A stretch of DNA of 33,844 nucleotides from Planctomycetota bacterium. GTDB lineage: Bacteria > Planctomycetota > Phycisphaerae > Phycisphaerales > Phycisphaeraceae. How positions within the stretch are numbered: the stretch's first letter is position 1; every line of letters starts with the position of its first letter. The position numbers and the translations under genes were made by a program. The notes under the pieces were generated by a model that had not been told where the DNA came from, did not search any database, and saw only the letters and a list, made by a program, of their open reading frames with translations. The DNA is taken from positions 1 to 33,844 of the forward strand of contig JAJRRC010000086.1 of assembly GCA_024279865.1 (NCBI GenBank). Reading direction: 5' to 3'. Shown one piece after another: positions 15,334 through 25,620 of this stretch.

Positions 15334-15919
15334 ACTCACATCCACCAGCCCCGAGCAAACCTTACTCCTAGGTGAAGCCATTGCGTCCCAGCTCCAGCGG
15401 GGCGATTGCCTGACCCTTGATGGCGAACTAGGCGTTGGCAAAACCCAGCTCGTCCGAGGTCTCGCCGGCGGCCTGAACATCGACCCCCATCAAGTCGCCA
15501 GTCCCACCTTCGTCGTCATGCACGAATACGAACCGCGCGAGGGGTCCTGCAATAATCCAAATTCCCAAGAAAAAATTTCCGACGAAGTATCCAAGGACTC
15601 AACCCCTACCCAAGGGCCAGCTTCCGGGGGGGCTTCCGGGGGGGCTTCCGGGGGCGGGGGGGGGATTTGGTTGATTCATATTGATGCTTATCGTCTGAAC
15701 GATTCTGCGGAGCTGGACCAATTGGGCTGGAAGGATGAGCAGGATCAGACCATCATGGTCATTGAATGGGCCGACCGCGTGGCAGAAGCATTGCCTGCGG
15801 ATCGCTTGGCCATCTTCATTTCACATGCGGGTCTGGAGCAACGTGACTCGATTTTTACCGGGCATGGCCGCTGGGCCGACCGCCTTGAAACTTTAGAAAA
15901 ACGACTGAGAACTCTCTAA
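15326..15919 (+). CDS. tsaE: tRNA threonylcarbamoyladenosine ATPase TsaE, with a repeat insertion
   Basis: The P-loop ATPase that works with TsaB and TsaD to make t6A37 in ANN-decoding tRNAs. LDGELGVGKTQLVRGLAGGL (residues 31-50) is Walker A, SPTFVVMHEYE is the conserved strand, IHIDAYRL carries the DxYR motif and MVIEWADRV the EW motif. TsaE is usually about 150 residues. This one has 197 because roughly 43 residues (about 71-113) are inserted between HEYE and WLIHIDAYRL, ending in three ASGG repeats and a Gly run. These repeats come from CTTCCGGGGG copies at 15621, 15633 and 15645. TsaE is normally essential, so the insertion must be tolerated in a surface loop. The ATG overlaps the thiL stop. 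Confidence 0.92.
   Translation: MFELTSTSPEQTLLLGEAIASQLQRGDCLTLDGELGVGKTQLVRGLAGGLNIDPHQVASPTFVVMHEYEPREGSCNNPNSQEKISDEVSKDSTPTQGPASGGASGGASGGGGGIWLIHIDAYRLNDSAELDQLGWKDEQDQTIMVIEWADRVAEALPADRLAIFISHAGLEQRDSIFTGHGRWADRLETLEKRLRTL
15621..15664 (+). repeat. Three 12-nt CTTCCGGGGG repeats and a G9 run inside tsaE
   Basis: Exact 10-mer copies begin at 15621, 15633 and 15645, a spacing of 12 nt that preserves frame. They are followed by G5-C-G9; the G9 run is 15656-15664. Four G-runs separated by 1- to 5-nt loops satisfy the usual G-quadruplex pattern on the coding strand. Confidence 0.9.
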
Positions 15920-15920
15920 A

Positions 15921-16106
15921 ATGACAACGCCCCCACCGAAAAAAGACGACCACACCTGTCCGATCTGCGACGCTCCTGCGCCTCAAACGGTTAAGACATT
16001 TCCTTTTTGCACAGATCGCTGTCGCACCCTTGATTTGGGGAAATGGATCAAGGGTGAATACGTCATTAGCCGTCCGATGGAAGAGGCTGACTGGGATGAA
16101 GATTAG
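15921..16106 (+). CDS. yacG: YacG-like zinc protein
   Basis: A small zinc-finger protein of 61 residues. The signature CPICDAP...PFCTDRCRTLDLGKWIKGEYVI has the four-cysteine zinc site (CxxC...CxxxC) and the DLGxW motif of YacG. The E. coli family member inhibits DNA gyrase, which is notable because gyrB lies about 3.5 kb downstream; whether this protein does so here is not shown. It starts 1 nt after the tsaE stop, so it is in the same operon. Confidence 0.85.
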   Translation: MTTPPPKKDDHTCPICDAPAPQTVKTFPFCTDRCRTLDLGKWIKGEYVISRPMEEADWDED

Positions 16107-16271
16107 CGTGTTTATGAATTCACCTGTCGCGTTCAAAAGAATCCGACTCTTCGGCCCCGGGGGACCTTAGAATTCGGCTTTGTCAAAGCTGCACGCGGAC
16201 AGCTTGCGCATCTGGAAAAATTCCGGGGGATCAAAGAACCAAAACAGAATGCTTGGATGACCACGCTTTAA
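16107..16271 (+). other. Open frame past the yacG stop, possibly a gene remnant
   Basis: The yacG frame stays open for 54 codons after its TAG and ends at TAA 16269-16271. It reads VYEFTCRVQKNPTLRPRG, then LEFGFVKAARGQL and KFRGIKEPKQNAW. It has no start codon with a plausible ribosome site. Near-copies of the G-rich repeat occur at 16156-16164 and 16216-16225. It could be a gene decayed at its 5' end, or chance. I cannot name it. Confidence 0.25.
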
Positions 16272-16774
16272 TCGCTTGATTCATTTGCTTCGTTTGCTTC
16301 ATTTGCCGCCTCAGCTTGCGCTTCGGGGGAGATGCCATAGACAACCAATTGATGGCTCACCGGATTAAAGCCGTGTTCTTCGCAGATACGGTCACGGATT
16401 TCTTTGATTTGCGGAGTCGCACAAGCAATAATTTTGTTGGTCTCAAGACAAACCAGATAGGCCATCGGCTCGCGTCCGTAGCTCAATTGATAGTGCGCCT
16501 GTTTGGAATCAATGAGGACTTCACGAATAATTTTTGATTCGAGTAGATGTTTCAGCGTGCGATAGATGGTGGCTTTACTGACTCGGATGAGTGCTTGGCG
16601 CATTTCATCATAGAGTTCGTCTGCTTCGAAAACGCCTTCTCGAGAAAGCACTGCTTCGAGGATTTTAGCCCGTTCGGGGGTAAACTTAAGCCCTTGGCCT
16701 TTCAGAAATCGCCGAAAGATTGAACAGGCAGGCGTAAAGACAACATCATCTATAGCTGGGTCAGAACTGTTCAT
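16268..16774 (-). CDS. Fur-family transcriptional regulator lacking usual metal ligands
   Basis: 168 residues. The N-terminal winged helix reads FLKGQGLKFTPERAKILEAVL, then FEADELYDEM and RVSKATIYRTLKHLLESKII, the standard Fur DNA-recognition arrangement. In typical Fur proteins a HHHH-rich stretch and CxxCG follow. Here the equivalent is PMAYLVCLETNKIIAC, so the histidines and the CxxC pair are missing and only two distant cysteines remain. Metal sensing may be lost or different. The tail repeats EANEAN. ATG 16774 is chosen because homology begins soon after; the longer TTG start (16804) is unlikely. It is divergent from hom with an 111-bp gap. Confidence 0.85.
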   Translation of the reverse strand: MNSSDPAIDDVVFTPACSIFRRFLKGQGLKFTPERAKILEAVLSREGVFEADELYDEMRQALIRVSKATIYRTLKHLLESKIIREVLIDSKQAHYQLSYGREPMAYLVCLETNKIIACATPQIKEIRDRICEEHGFNPVSHQLVVYGISPEAQAEAANEANEANESSD

Positions 16775-16885
16775 AGCGATCCATTCTACGCTGTTACAGA
16801 CCAAAGGTGTAGTGGCCAGAGTAGGCGCGTCTGGCCAACGCGTGTATCTTGTCCCACAGATTCACCTTTTGCAGGAGACAGAACG

Positions 16886-18196
16886 TTGTCACAAGCTTCT
16901 ATTCGCGTCGGCATGATTGGCTGTGGAACCGTGGGCAGCGGTGTTGCTCAACTATTACGAGATCAGAAAGATCTCTACACCACCCGCGTCGGCCGCACCA
17001 TTGAACTCGTTGCAGTCCTTGTCCGCAATGTGGACAAAGCCAAGAACACAGGCTTACTCCAAGACATTGCTGTCACCAATGACCCCGATGCCTTTTTCGC
17101 CAACGACATGGACATCGTCCTAGAAGTCGCAGGTGGCATTGACCCCATCAGCCAATACGTCCAAAGAGCCCTCACTGCCGGCTGTCACGTCGTCACCGCC
17201 AACAAAGCACTGCTGGCAGCCCAAGGCCCCGAACTTTTCAGGCTCGCCAAACAACACAACGCGTCCATCGCACTCGAAGCCTCCTGCGGCGGCGGCATCC
17301 CCATCGTCACCGCATTGACCTTCGGCCTGATGGCCAACCGCTTTGAAGCCCTCTACGGCATCCTAAACGGAACCTGCAACTACATCCTCACGGAAATGAC
17401 CCAAAAAGGTAAAACCTACGAAACCGCACTCGCTGAAGCACAAGAAAAAGGCTTCGCAGAAGCAGACCCCGCCATGGACGTCTCCGGACAAGATGCCGCC
17501 CAAAAACTCGCCATCCTCGCAGCCATCGCCTTCGGCGTACAAATCACCGAAGAACAAGTCCACAGCATCGGAATCAATAACCTCAACCTCGAAGACATCC
17601 AATTCGGTGCTGAACTCGGCTACGACATCAAACTACTCGCCATCGCACAACAAACCAACGCAGGACTCAGCCTCGGCGTACGACCCTGCTTTATCCATGC
17701 AGACCTGCCGCTCGCCCAAGTTCACGGCTCATTCAATGCCTTGTCCGTCTACGGCAACGCCACCGGCCATAGCATGTACTACGGCCGCGGAGCAGGACAA
17801 TTCCCCACCGCAGGCGCCATCGTCAGCGATCTACTCAACCTCGTCGGGCAAGGCTACGCACCAGCCTTCGGGCAAATGAACCTCTGGCCAACGGACCAAC
17901 CCGCCGCAACAGTCGCCTCGGCTGATGAACTCACGAGCCGTTTCTACCTTCGCGTCGATGTCCCTGATGTCCCCAACGTCATGGCCAAACTCACCCGCGC
18001 CCTAGGCGAAGCAGGCATCAGCATCTCAGCAGTCATGCAACATGAAATCGATGCTGGCAACCACGTCCCCGTCGTCATCCTCACCCACCAAGCACGCCAA
18101 GGCGATGTCCTCAAAGCCATCAAGGCCATGAAGACCCAGCTCAGCATGCCCACCGAACCCACATTGATCCACATCGTGGATTTCCCCGAGGGCTGA
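16886..18196 (+). CDS. hom: Homoserine dehydrogenase with ACT domain
   Basis: Reduces aspartate semialdehyde to homoserine for threonine and methionine synthesis. VGMIGCGTVGSGVAQLL is the NAD(P)-binding motif, TANKALLA and EASCGGGIPIV are substrate and signature segments, and GILNGTCNYILTEM with EADPAMDVSGQDAAQKLAIL is the catalytic domain. The C-terminal 80 residues (RFYLRVDVPDVPNVMAKLTRALGEAGIS) form an ACT domain, probably for feedback by threonine. 436 residues, normal. The start is TTG at 16886, chosen because AGGAGA lies 8-10 nt upstream. The Fur-family gene is divergent; control by it is possible but unproven. Confidence 0.95.
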   Translation: MSQASIRVGMIGCGTVGSGVAQLLRDQKDLYTTRVGRTIELVAVLVRNVDKAKNTGLLQDIAVTNDPDAFFANDMDIVLEVAGGIDPISQYVQRALTAGCHVVTANKALLAAQGPELFRLAKQHNASIALEASCGGGIPIVTALTFGLMANRFEALYGILNGTCNYILTEMTQKGKTYETALAEAQEKGFAEADPAMDVSGQDAAQKLAILAAIAFGVQITEEQVHSIGINNLNLEDIQFGAELGYDIKLLAIAQQTNAGLSLGVRPCFIHADLPLAQVHGSFNALSVYGNATGHSMYYGRGAGQFPTAGAIVSDLLNLVGQGYAPAFGQMNLWPTDQPAATVASADELTSRFYLRVDVPDVPNVMAKLTRALGEAGISISAVMQHEIDAGNHVPVVILTHQARQGDVLKAIKAMKTQLSMPTEPTLIHIVDFPEG

Positions 18197-18211
18197 TTTT
18201 TAATTAAAAAT
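18196..18211. terminator. AT palindrome overlapping the hom stop
   Basis: ATTTTTAATTAAAAAT is a perfect 16-bp palindrome starting at the last base of the hom stop codon. It lacks GC pairs, so it would form a weak stem; it may still mark the end of the transcript. Confidence 0.3.
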
Positions 18212-18378
18212 TCTATGACCTACTTTGCGGACTTGGCTTACAACTCCACAAAGAACTGTCATTACGCCCAAAACCTGCCGCTTTGGCCTAATGAATGAAA
18301 CGCTCATCAGCTTGGTCGCGACCCTGCTGGATGATCACTCTTACAGATTGCCGTCTTTTTGATAAAAGGAGTTCATCC

Positions 18379-18846
18379 ATGCCACTTTTTACTTCCAAAC
18401 GTATTTTCTACGCCATCATCGTTGGAGCCATGGGTCTGGGGCTTGCTCAACCCACTTTCGCAGGCTATGGCGGGAACCGGGGGGACCGGGGGGACCGGGG
18501 GGACCGGGGGGACCGGTTCCGTCAATCTGACCGAGGGCATAACCGATACAGTCGGCACAACAACCGCCACCATCGCCGTCATGACAGCCAAACCCGCTTC
18601 TCCATTCAGCTCGGAAACGCTTTTTTTAGCGGATTTTTTGGGTCTTGTTGCAAAAGCGGCTACTACCGCCAAACATGGGTTAGTCCTGTCTATTACACAC
18701 GATACGATCGCTGTGGCAATCCCTATCAGGTCATGATCAGACTAGGATACACACAAAAAATTTGGATTGCTGCAACCTGTCGTGACCCCAATGGGTATTA
18801 CCATCGAGGACACAAAAGACAATCCCATGGCCGCAACACCTATTAA
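18379..18846 (+). CDS. Secreted protein with Arg-Gly-Asp repeats, unknown function
   Basis: 155 residues. The N-terminus is a signal peptide (MPLFTSKRIFYAIIVG... ending TFAGYG). Next comes NRGDRGDRGDRGDRF encoded by four 9-nt repeats, then a basic Arg/His/Asn-rich linker (HNRYSRHNNRHHRRHD). The C-terminal half is a Tyr-rich domain with four cysteines (SCCKSG, YDRCGNPYQV, AATCRDPNG) that may form disulfides. AAGGAG at 18366-18371 sets the start. I do not recognise the family. The RGD runs come from a G-rich DNA repeat, so an adhesion role should not be assumed. A terminator follows at 18895. Confidence 0.7.
   Translation: MPLFTSKRIFYAIIVGAMGLGLAQPTFAGYGGNRGDRGDRGDRGDRFRQSDRGHNRYSRHNNRHHRRHDSQTRFSIQLGNAFFSGFFGSCCKSGYYRQTWVSPVYYTRYDRCGNPYQVMIRLGYTQKIWIAATCRDPNGYYHRGHKRQSHGRNTY
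18478..18513 (+). repeat. Four 9-nt CGGGGGGAC repeats coding for Arg-Gly-Asp
   Basis: Exact tandem copies with a 9-nt period, so frame is kept. G6 runs separated by ACC fit a G-quadruplex pattern. The GGGGGG-A-CC composition resembles the CTTCCGGGGG repeats elsewhere in the window. Confidence 0.85.
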
Positions 18847-18894
18847 GTTGCGGAGCATTCGATCACGCCCAACCATTCTCCCCTCTCCTTGATC

Positions 18895-18925
18895 GCCCAC
18901 GCCCGCCCAGGCGTGGGCTTTTTTT
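18895..18925 (+). terminator. Intrinsic terminator
   Basis: GCCCACGCC (18895-18903) pairs with GGCGTGGGC (18910-18918) around a 6-nt loop, followed by T7 (18919-18925). It ends the transcript of the secreted RGD protein gene, 49 bp after its stop. Confidence 0.9.
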
Positions 18926-18926
18926 A

Positions 18927-21935
<3,009 letters not shown>

Positions 21936-22001
21936 AAACAACCGCTTCCATGCCGCTGCTCCCAGGTTCTTAAAATATCAAAGATTGATCATTTTTAAAT
22001 G

Positions 22002-22038
22002 CAACAAAGACCTCCTTTTTTTTAGGAGGTCTTTGTTG
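22002..22038. terminator. Hairpin terminator after gyrB
   Basis: CAACAAAGACCTCC and GGAGGTCTTTGTTG form a perfect 14-bp stem with a loop of T8 and A, 67 bp after the gyrB stop. The U-rich part is in the loop and only TT-C-T follows, so it may act in both directions or stabilise the transcript. Confidence 0.65.
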
Positions 22039-22274
22039 TTCTATACGTCAATCGACAACCATCGACCCTCAACTCCATTGAACACTGGCATTCAGCAGCA
22101 ACACATCAACCCCATCGCGGCATGAGCATGGCGGCCCACTGAATCATAAACTTCACCGAGCAACTCACTGGCAACATCAATGCCGCATCGGGATGGATGT
22201 CTATTTTTACCTGCCTAATCAGTCTTTCGATAACGGTTCATAACTGCTCTGTAGAGAGAGCCTTTTGCGTTGTC

Positions 22275-22358
22275 TGCGGTAGCCCACGAATAGTGGATTC
22301 CAAACCGAACCGGGATAATGCCCGGCAGAAAGGAATCCACTATTCGTGGGCTACCGCA
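22275..22358. repeat. Palindromic element with 27-bp perfect arms, MITE-like
   Basis: Arms 22275-22301 (starting TGCGGTAGCCCACG) and 22332-22358 (ending GTGGGCTACCGCA) are perfect complements. The 30-nt loop holds a second stem CCGGG/CCCGG (22310-22314 and 22321-22325). It contains no protein. It could be a miniature inverted-repeat transposable element, a REP-type palindrome, or a strong RNA hairpin. Confidence 0.75.
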
Positions 22359-22443
22359 AAGGGTTGTTTTGATAGGTAGGTGCGACTTAGGTAGAACCTC
22401 TGAAGAGATTGCGGATAGTGCGTCTCCAATCAGCGGAATGCAA

Positions 22444-22472
22444 TTGACAGATGCAGCAAACAACTGTCAAAT
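22444..22472 (+). promoter_or_regulatory. Possible promoter and operator of the defence operon
   Basis: TTGACA (22444-22449) is a perfect -35 box; 17 nt later TCAAAT (22467-22472) matches -10 at four of six positions. The same bases form a perfect inverted repeat TTGACAG-N13-CTGTCAA (22444-22450, 22464-22470), so a dimeric regulator could cover the promoter. Inference only. Confidence 0.4.
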
Positions 22473-22491
22473 AAGAACATTAGGATAAGTT

Positions 22492-22716
22492 GTGGTTGAT
22501 CATGTTCGACAGAAAAGAATGGTTGCCATGGCTAAATCAGCACCGGGGACAGGCTTGGGCATCGGGTTCCGTGGGAGTAATAGCATCATGTTCTGTGTCA
22601 ATTTTTCACCTGCTCAATTCATTGATACGGTTTGCTGTCAGAATGATCCTTGGCTTGGGTATTATCACTGCGAAGCGGCTGTCCCCTCGCATCGAGTTAA
22701 CAAGGTGAAATGCTGA
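22492..22716 (+). CDS. Possible small leader protein before the helicase
   Basis: A 74-codon open frame (GTG start at 22492; ATG 22528 gives 62 residues, MAKSAPGTGLGIGFRG...). Its TGA at 22714-22716 shares one base with the helicase ATG at 22716, a typical coupling arrangement. The C-terminal part (FIDTVCCQNDPWLGYYHCE) is Cys- and aromatic-rich. I recognise no family, and a second frame is also open here. It may be chance or a short regulatory leader. Confidence 0.3.
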   Translation: MVDHVRQKRMVAMAKSAPGTGLGIGFRGSNSIMFCVNFSPAQFIDTVCCQNDPWLGYYHCEAAVPSHRVNKVKC

Positions 22717-25601
22717 TGCAAATCTCCCTCTATCAAGCCTGTTACTACGCTCACGAACTCACCCGTCTTGGTGCTGTTGGTGAACTGGATCGACTGAGCA
22801 CGACGCTTTTTGACTCCAAGGTCGATATGAATCCCCATCAGGTTGAAGCGGCACTGTTCGCTATCTCCAACCCGTTGCAAAAAGGTGTGATTCTTGCCGA
22901 TGAAGTGGGGCTAGGCAAAACCATCGAAGCCGGCCTCGTACTCTGCCAGAAATGGGCCGAACGCCGTCGTAAGCTCCTGATCGTTGCCCCCGCCCACATC
23001 CGCAAACAATGGCAAGCCGAATTGACGGAAAAATTCAACCTGCCTTGCATTGTCATTGATAGCAAGGTCTATAAGGCACTACGAAAAGAAGGCAATCCCA
23101 ATCCATTCGACTGTGGCAAAATCGTTGTCATTTCATACGGCTTTGCTGCCAGCATGAAGGATGACTTGCGGGCAATCCCCTTTGATCTGGTCGTCTTTGA
23201 TGAAGCACATAAATTGCGTAATGCTTATCAGCCCAGCCGCAAAGGTGGCCAAGCCGTACGTTGGGCCTTTGAGCTACGCCAAAAACTTCTATTGACAGCG
23301 ACTCCTCTGCAAAACAGTCTGCTTGAACTTTACGGCTTGGGATGGATCATTGATGACCACCTCTTTGGTGACAAGAGCGCTTTTCAAAGCCGTTACACCA
23401 AAGCCGGAGGTGACTTGCCTGGCCTTCGCACTCGTCTTAGCGATTTCTGTCAACGCACCCTGCGTAAGGACTGTCCTTATGTGAACTATCGTGAACGTCA
23501 CGCAATGACACATCACTTCGACCAGACAGATGAAGAAAAGTCTCTATATCAGGATGTTCTGGATTTCATGGACCGCGAAATCAGCTTCGCCTTCCCCCAG
23601 AAGCAACGGCATCTCATTGAAATGATCCTTTTCAAAACACTTGCATCCTCCCCTCAGGCCTTAGCGGGTACCCTGCTGACTATGCGTAAGCGGCTCATTA
23701 CGCTGCGAGATGGCCTGCCCGGTGGCAGCGGTGAGGATGTGCTTGAACAGCTTAGTGAAGACAGCGACCTGAATTTGGATATGGACGATCTACTCGAACA
23801 GGTCGATGGCAGTGAAAATAACGATGAGCAATCCATGCCTCTAATTCAAGGCCGACTTCTAGCTGGGGAACTAAGCCAGCTTGATTCACTGATTAACCGC
23901 GCTCAAAAAATTACCTCCGACAGTAAATCCAAAGCCCTGCTTACCGCATTGGATGCCGCCTTTGACCGCATGCAGACACTCGGCGCCACACGCAAAGCCT
24001 TGATTTTTACCGAAAGTCGTAAGACACAAGCTTTCCTTGCCGACTGTCTGCAAGCTAATGGTTACGCTGGCAAGGTTGTCACTTTTAATGGCTCCAATAC
24101 CCACCCTTCAGCCAAGTTGGCCTATGAACGCTTTACTTCCAAGCATGCAGGCACAGACAAACTTACGGGCTCCAAAGCCGTGGACATACGATCTGCTCTG
24201 ATTGAAGAGTTCCGCGATCATGCTGAAATTCTGTTGGCCACCGAAGCCGCAGCTGAAGGCGTCAACCTCCAGTTCTGCTCACTGGTTGTTAACTACGATC
24301 TGCCTTGGAATCCCCAGCGTGTTGAGCAACGCATCGGTCGATGTCATCGTTACGGGCAGAAGCACGATGTTGTCGTGGTTAACTTCCTCTCGCAACACAA
24401 TCTGGCTGACCGACGCGTTCATGATCTGCTTAAGCAAAAGTTCAACCTTTTTGATGGCCTCTTCGGTGCCAGCGATGAAGTGCTTGGCGCGATTGAGGAG
24501 GGCATTGATTTTGAAAAGCGTGTCCTAGCCATCCTCAAAACATGCCGCACCGATGAACAAATTGAAGTTGCCTTTGATGCGTTACAGCTTGAACTGGAAG
24601 TTCCCATCTCGCAAAAAATGACTCAGGCCCGAGAGCAACTCTTCGAACACTTCGATGCTGATGTTCACGAACGGCTTAAACTCAAAGGTCAAAATGCCCA
24701 ACTTGCACTTGACCGTGTCGGTGAACGCTTCTGGCAGCTCATTCACTGGGGGCTTGATGATCGAGCTAACTTCGATGAACAGAATCTGGAACTTGAACTT
24801 GCTAAACCACCTTCGCCACAGATAGATGCCGGCCGCTACCGACTGATCTCCGCAGCACGTTCTGATGATGATTATGCTGCCACTGAAGCTCATCTATTGC
24901 GACTCTCCAGCGCGCTGGGGCAATGGCTCCTCGATAAAGCTAAGTCCCAAACGCTGCCTGTCGCTACCGTGCAGTTTGATGTCACGCATAACGATCGACA
25001 AATCAGCATGCTCAAGCCCCTGATCGGTCATCGCGGGCATCTGCATCTGGAAAAACTGACCCTAGACAGTGATGCTCGTGAAGAGTTTTTGCTTTTTACT
25101 GCTGTTGATGACACAGGTGAAAATCTCGATCAAGAACAGACCCATCGCCTACTTGACACCCCCGGGGTGGTATTGGGGCCAACGAACCTAGATGACGTTA
25201 TAATGCAACGGCTAGCTGCGGATAATGATCTGCTGGTTCAATCGTCACTTAATCGTGCTTCAGAAGCAGGTAATGTGCGATTCAGACAGGCTCAAAATCA
25301 GCTTAACCAATGGGCAGATGATAAAATTGATGCCGCTCAGCAGCAGCTTGATACCCTGCGTAAGCAGTTACGTGATGCCCGCCGACAGGTTGATCTAGCT
25401 GATTCATTGCAAGTTCAGCATCAAGCCACGCAACGTGTCGCACAACTTGAAGCGCAGCGTCGCCGCGCCCGAAGTAACATAAACGATGTCGAGGACGAAG
25501 TTGAAGCCCAAAGACAGACCCTGATCCGACAACTCCAAGCCCGTTGCCAGCAGCAGCACACGAGAGAAACCCTATTCACCATCCGCTTTGAGGTGGTTTG
25601 A
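22716..25601 (+). CDS. SNF2/HepA-like helicase of a defence operon
   Basis: About 961 residues. Motif I is ILADEVGLGKTIEAG (about 60-73), motif II VVFDEAHKLRN (about 159-169), motif III LLTATPLQN. The second RecA-like domain carries ALIFTESRKTQAFL, ATEAAAEGVNLQ and RVEQRIGRCHRYGQ (motifs V and VI). The final 110 residues form a Gln/Arg-rich coiled coil (AQQQLDTLRKQLRDARRQV). This belongs to the HepA/RapA-like SNF2 group found beside DNA methyltransferases and Res-like helicases. It is probably a DNA translocase. ATG 22716 has AGGTG 8 nt upstream; ATG 22710 is possible. It is the first large gene of the operon, with 19 bp to the next. Confidence 0.88.
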   Translation: MQISLYQACYYAHELTRLGAVGELDRLSTTLFDSKVDMNPHQVEAALFAISNPLQKGVILADEVGLGKTIEAGLVLCQKWAERRRKLLIVAPAHIRKQWQAELTEKFNLPCIVIDSKVYKALRKEGNPNPFDCGKIVVISYGFAASMKDDLRAIPFDLVVFDEAHKLRNAYQPSRKGGQAVRWAFELRQKLLLTATPLQNSLLELYGLGWIIDDHLFGDKSAFQSRYTKAGGDLPGLRTRLSDFCQRTLRKDCPYVNYRERHAMTHHFDQTDEEKSLYQDVLDFMDREISFAFPQKQRHLIEMILFKTLASSPQALAGTLLTMRKRLITLRDGLPGGSGEDVLEQLSEDSDLNLDMDDLLEQVDGSENNDEQSMPLIQGRLLAGELSQLDSLINRAQKITSDSKSKALLTALDAAFDRMQTLGATRKALIFTESRKTQAFLADCLQANGYAGKVVTFNGSNTHPSAKLAYERFTSKHAGTDKLTGSKAVDIRSALIEEFRDHAEILLATEAAAEGVNLQFCSLVVNYDLPWNPQRVEQRIGRCHRYGQKHDVVVVNFLSQHNLADRRVHDLLKQKFNLFDGLFGASDEVLGAIEEGIDFEKRVLAILKTCRTDEQIEVAFDALQLELEVPISQKMTQAREQLFEHFDADVHERLKLKGQNAQLALDRVGERFWQLIHWGLDDRANFDEQNLELELAKPPSPQIDAGRYRLISAARSDDDYAATEAHLLRLSSALGQWLLDKAKSQTLPVATVQFDVTHNDRQISMLKPLIGHRGHLHLEKLTLDSDAREEFLLFTAVDDTGENLDQEQTHRLLDTPGVVLGPTNLDDVIMQRLAADNDLLVQSSLNRASEAGNVRFRQAQNQLNQWADDKIDAAQQQLDTLRKQLRDARRQVDLADSLQVQHQATQRVAQLEAQRRRARSNINDVEDEVEAQRQTLIRQLQARCQQQHTRETLFTIRFEVV

Positions 25602-25620
25602 CGATTGAGGAATTGCCTTC

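Larger units (their letters stand above)
22039..22709. other. Boundary region between gyrB and the defence operon
   Basis: About 670 bp. It holds the 27-bp inverted-repeat element (22275-22358), a possible promoter/operator (22444-22472) and a possible small leader frame (22492-22716). No tRNA, integrase or attachment repeat is visible. This is where the housekeeping part ends and the accessory part begins. Confidence 0.6.

Noticed and set aside
18478-18513. RGD adhesion motif
   Set aside because: The tract comes from exact DNA repeats, so a binding role is not supported by the sequence alone.
25159-25170. CCCCCGGGG run inside the helicase as a repeat copy
   Set aside because: It lacks the GAAG/CTTC part of the core and stands alone in well-conserved coding sequence.
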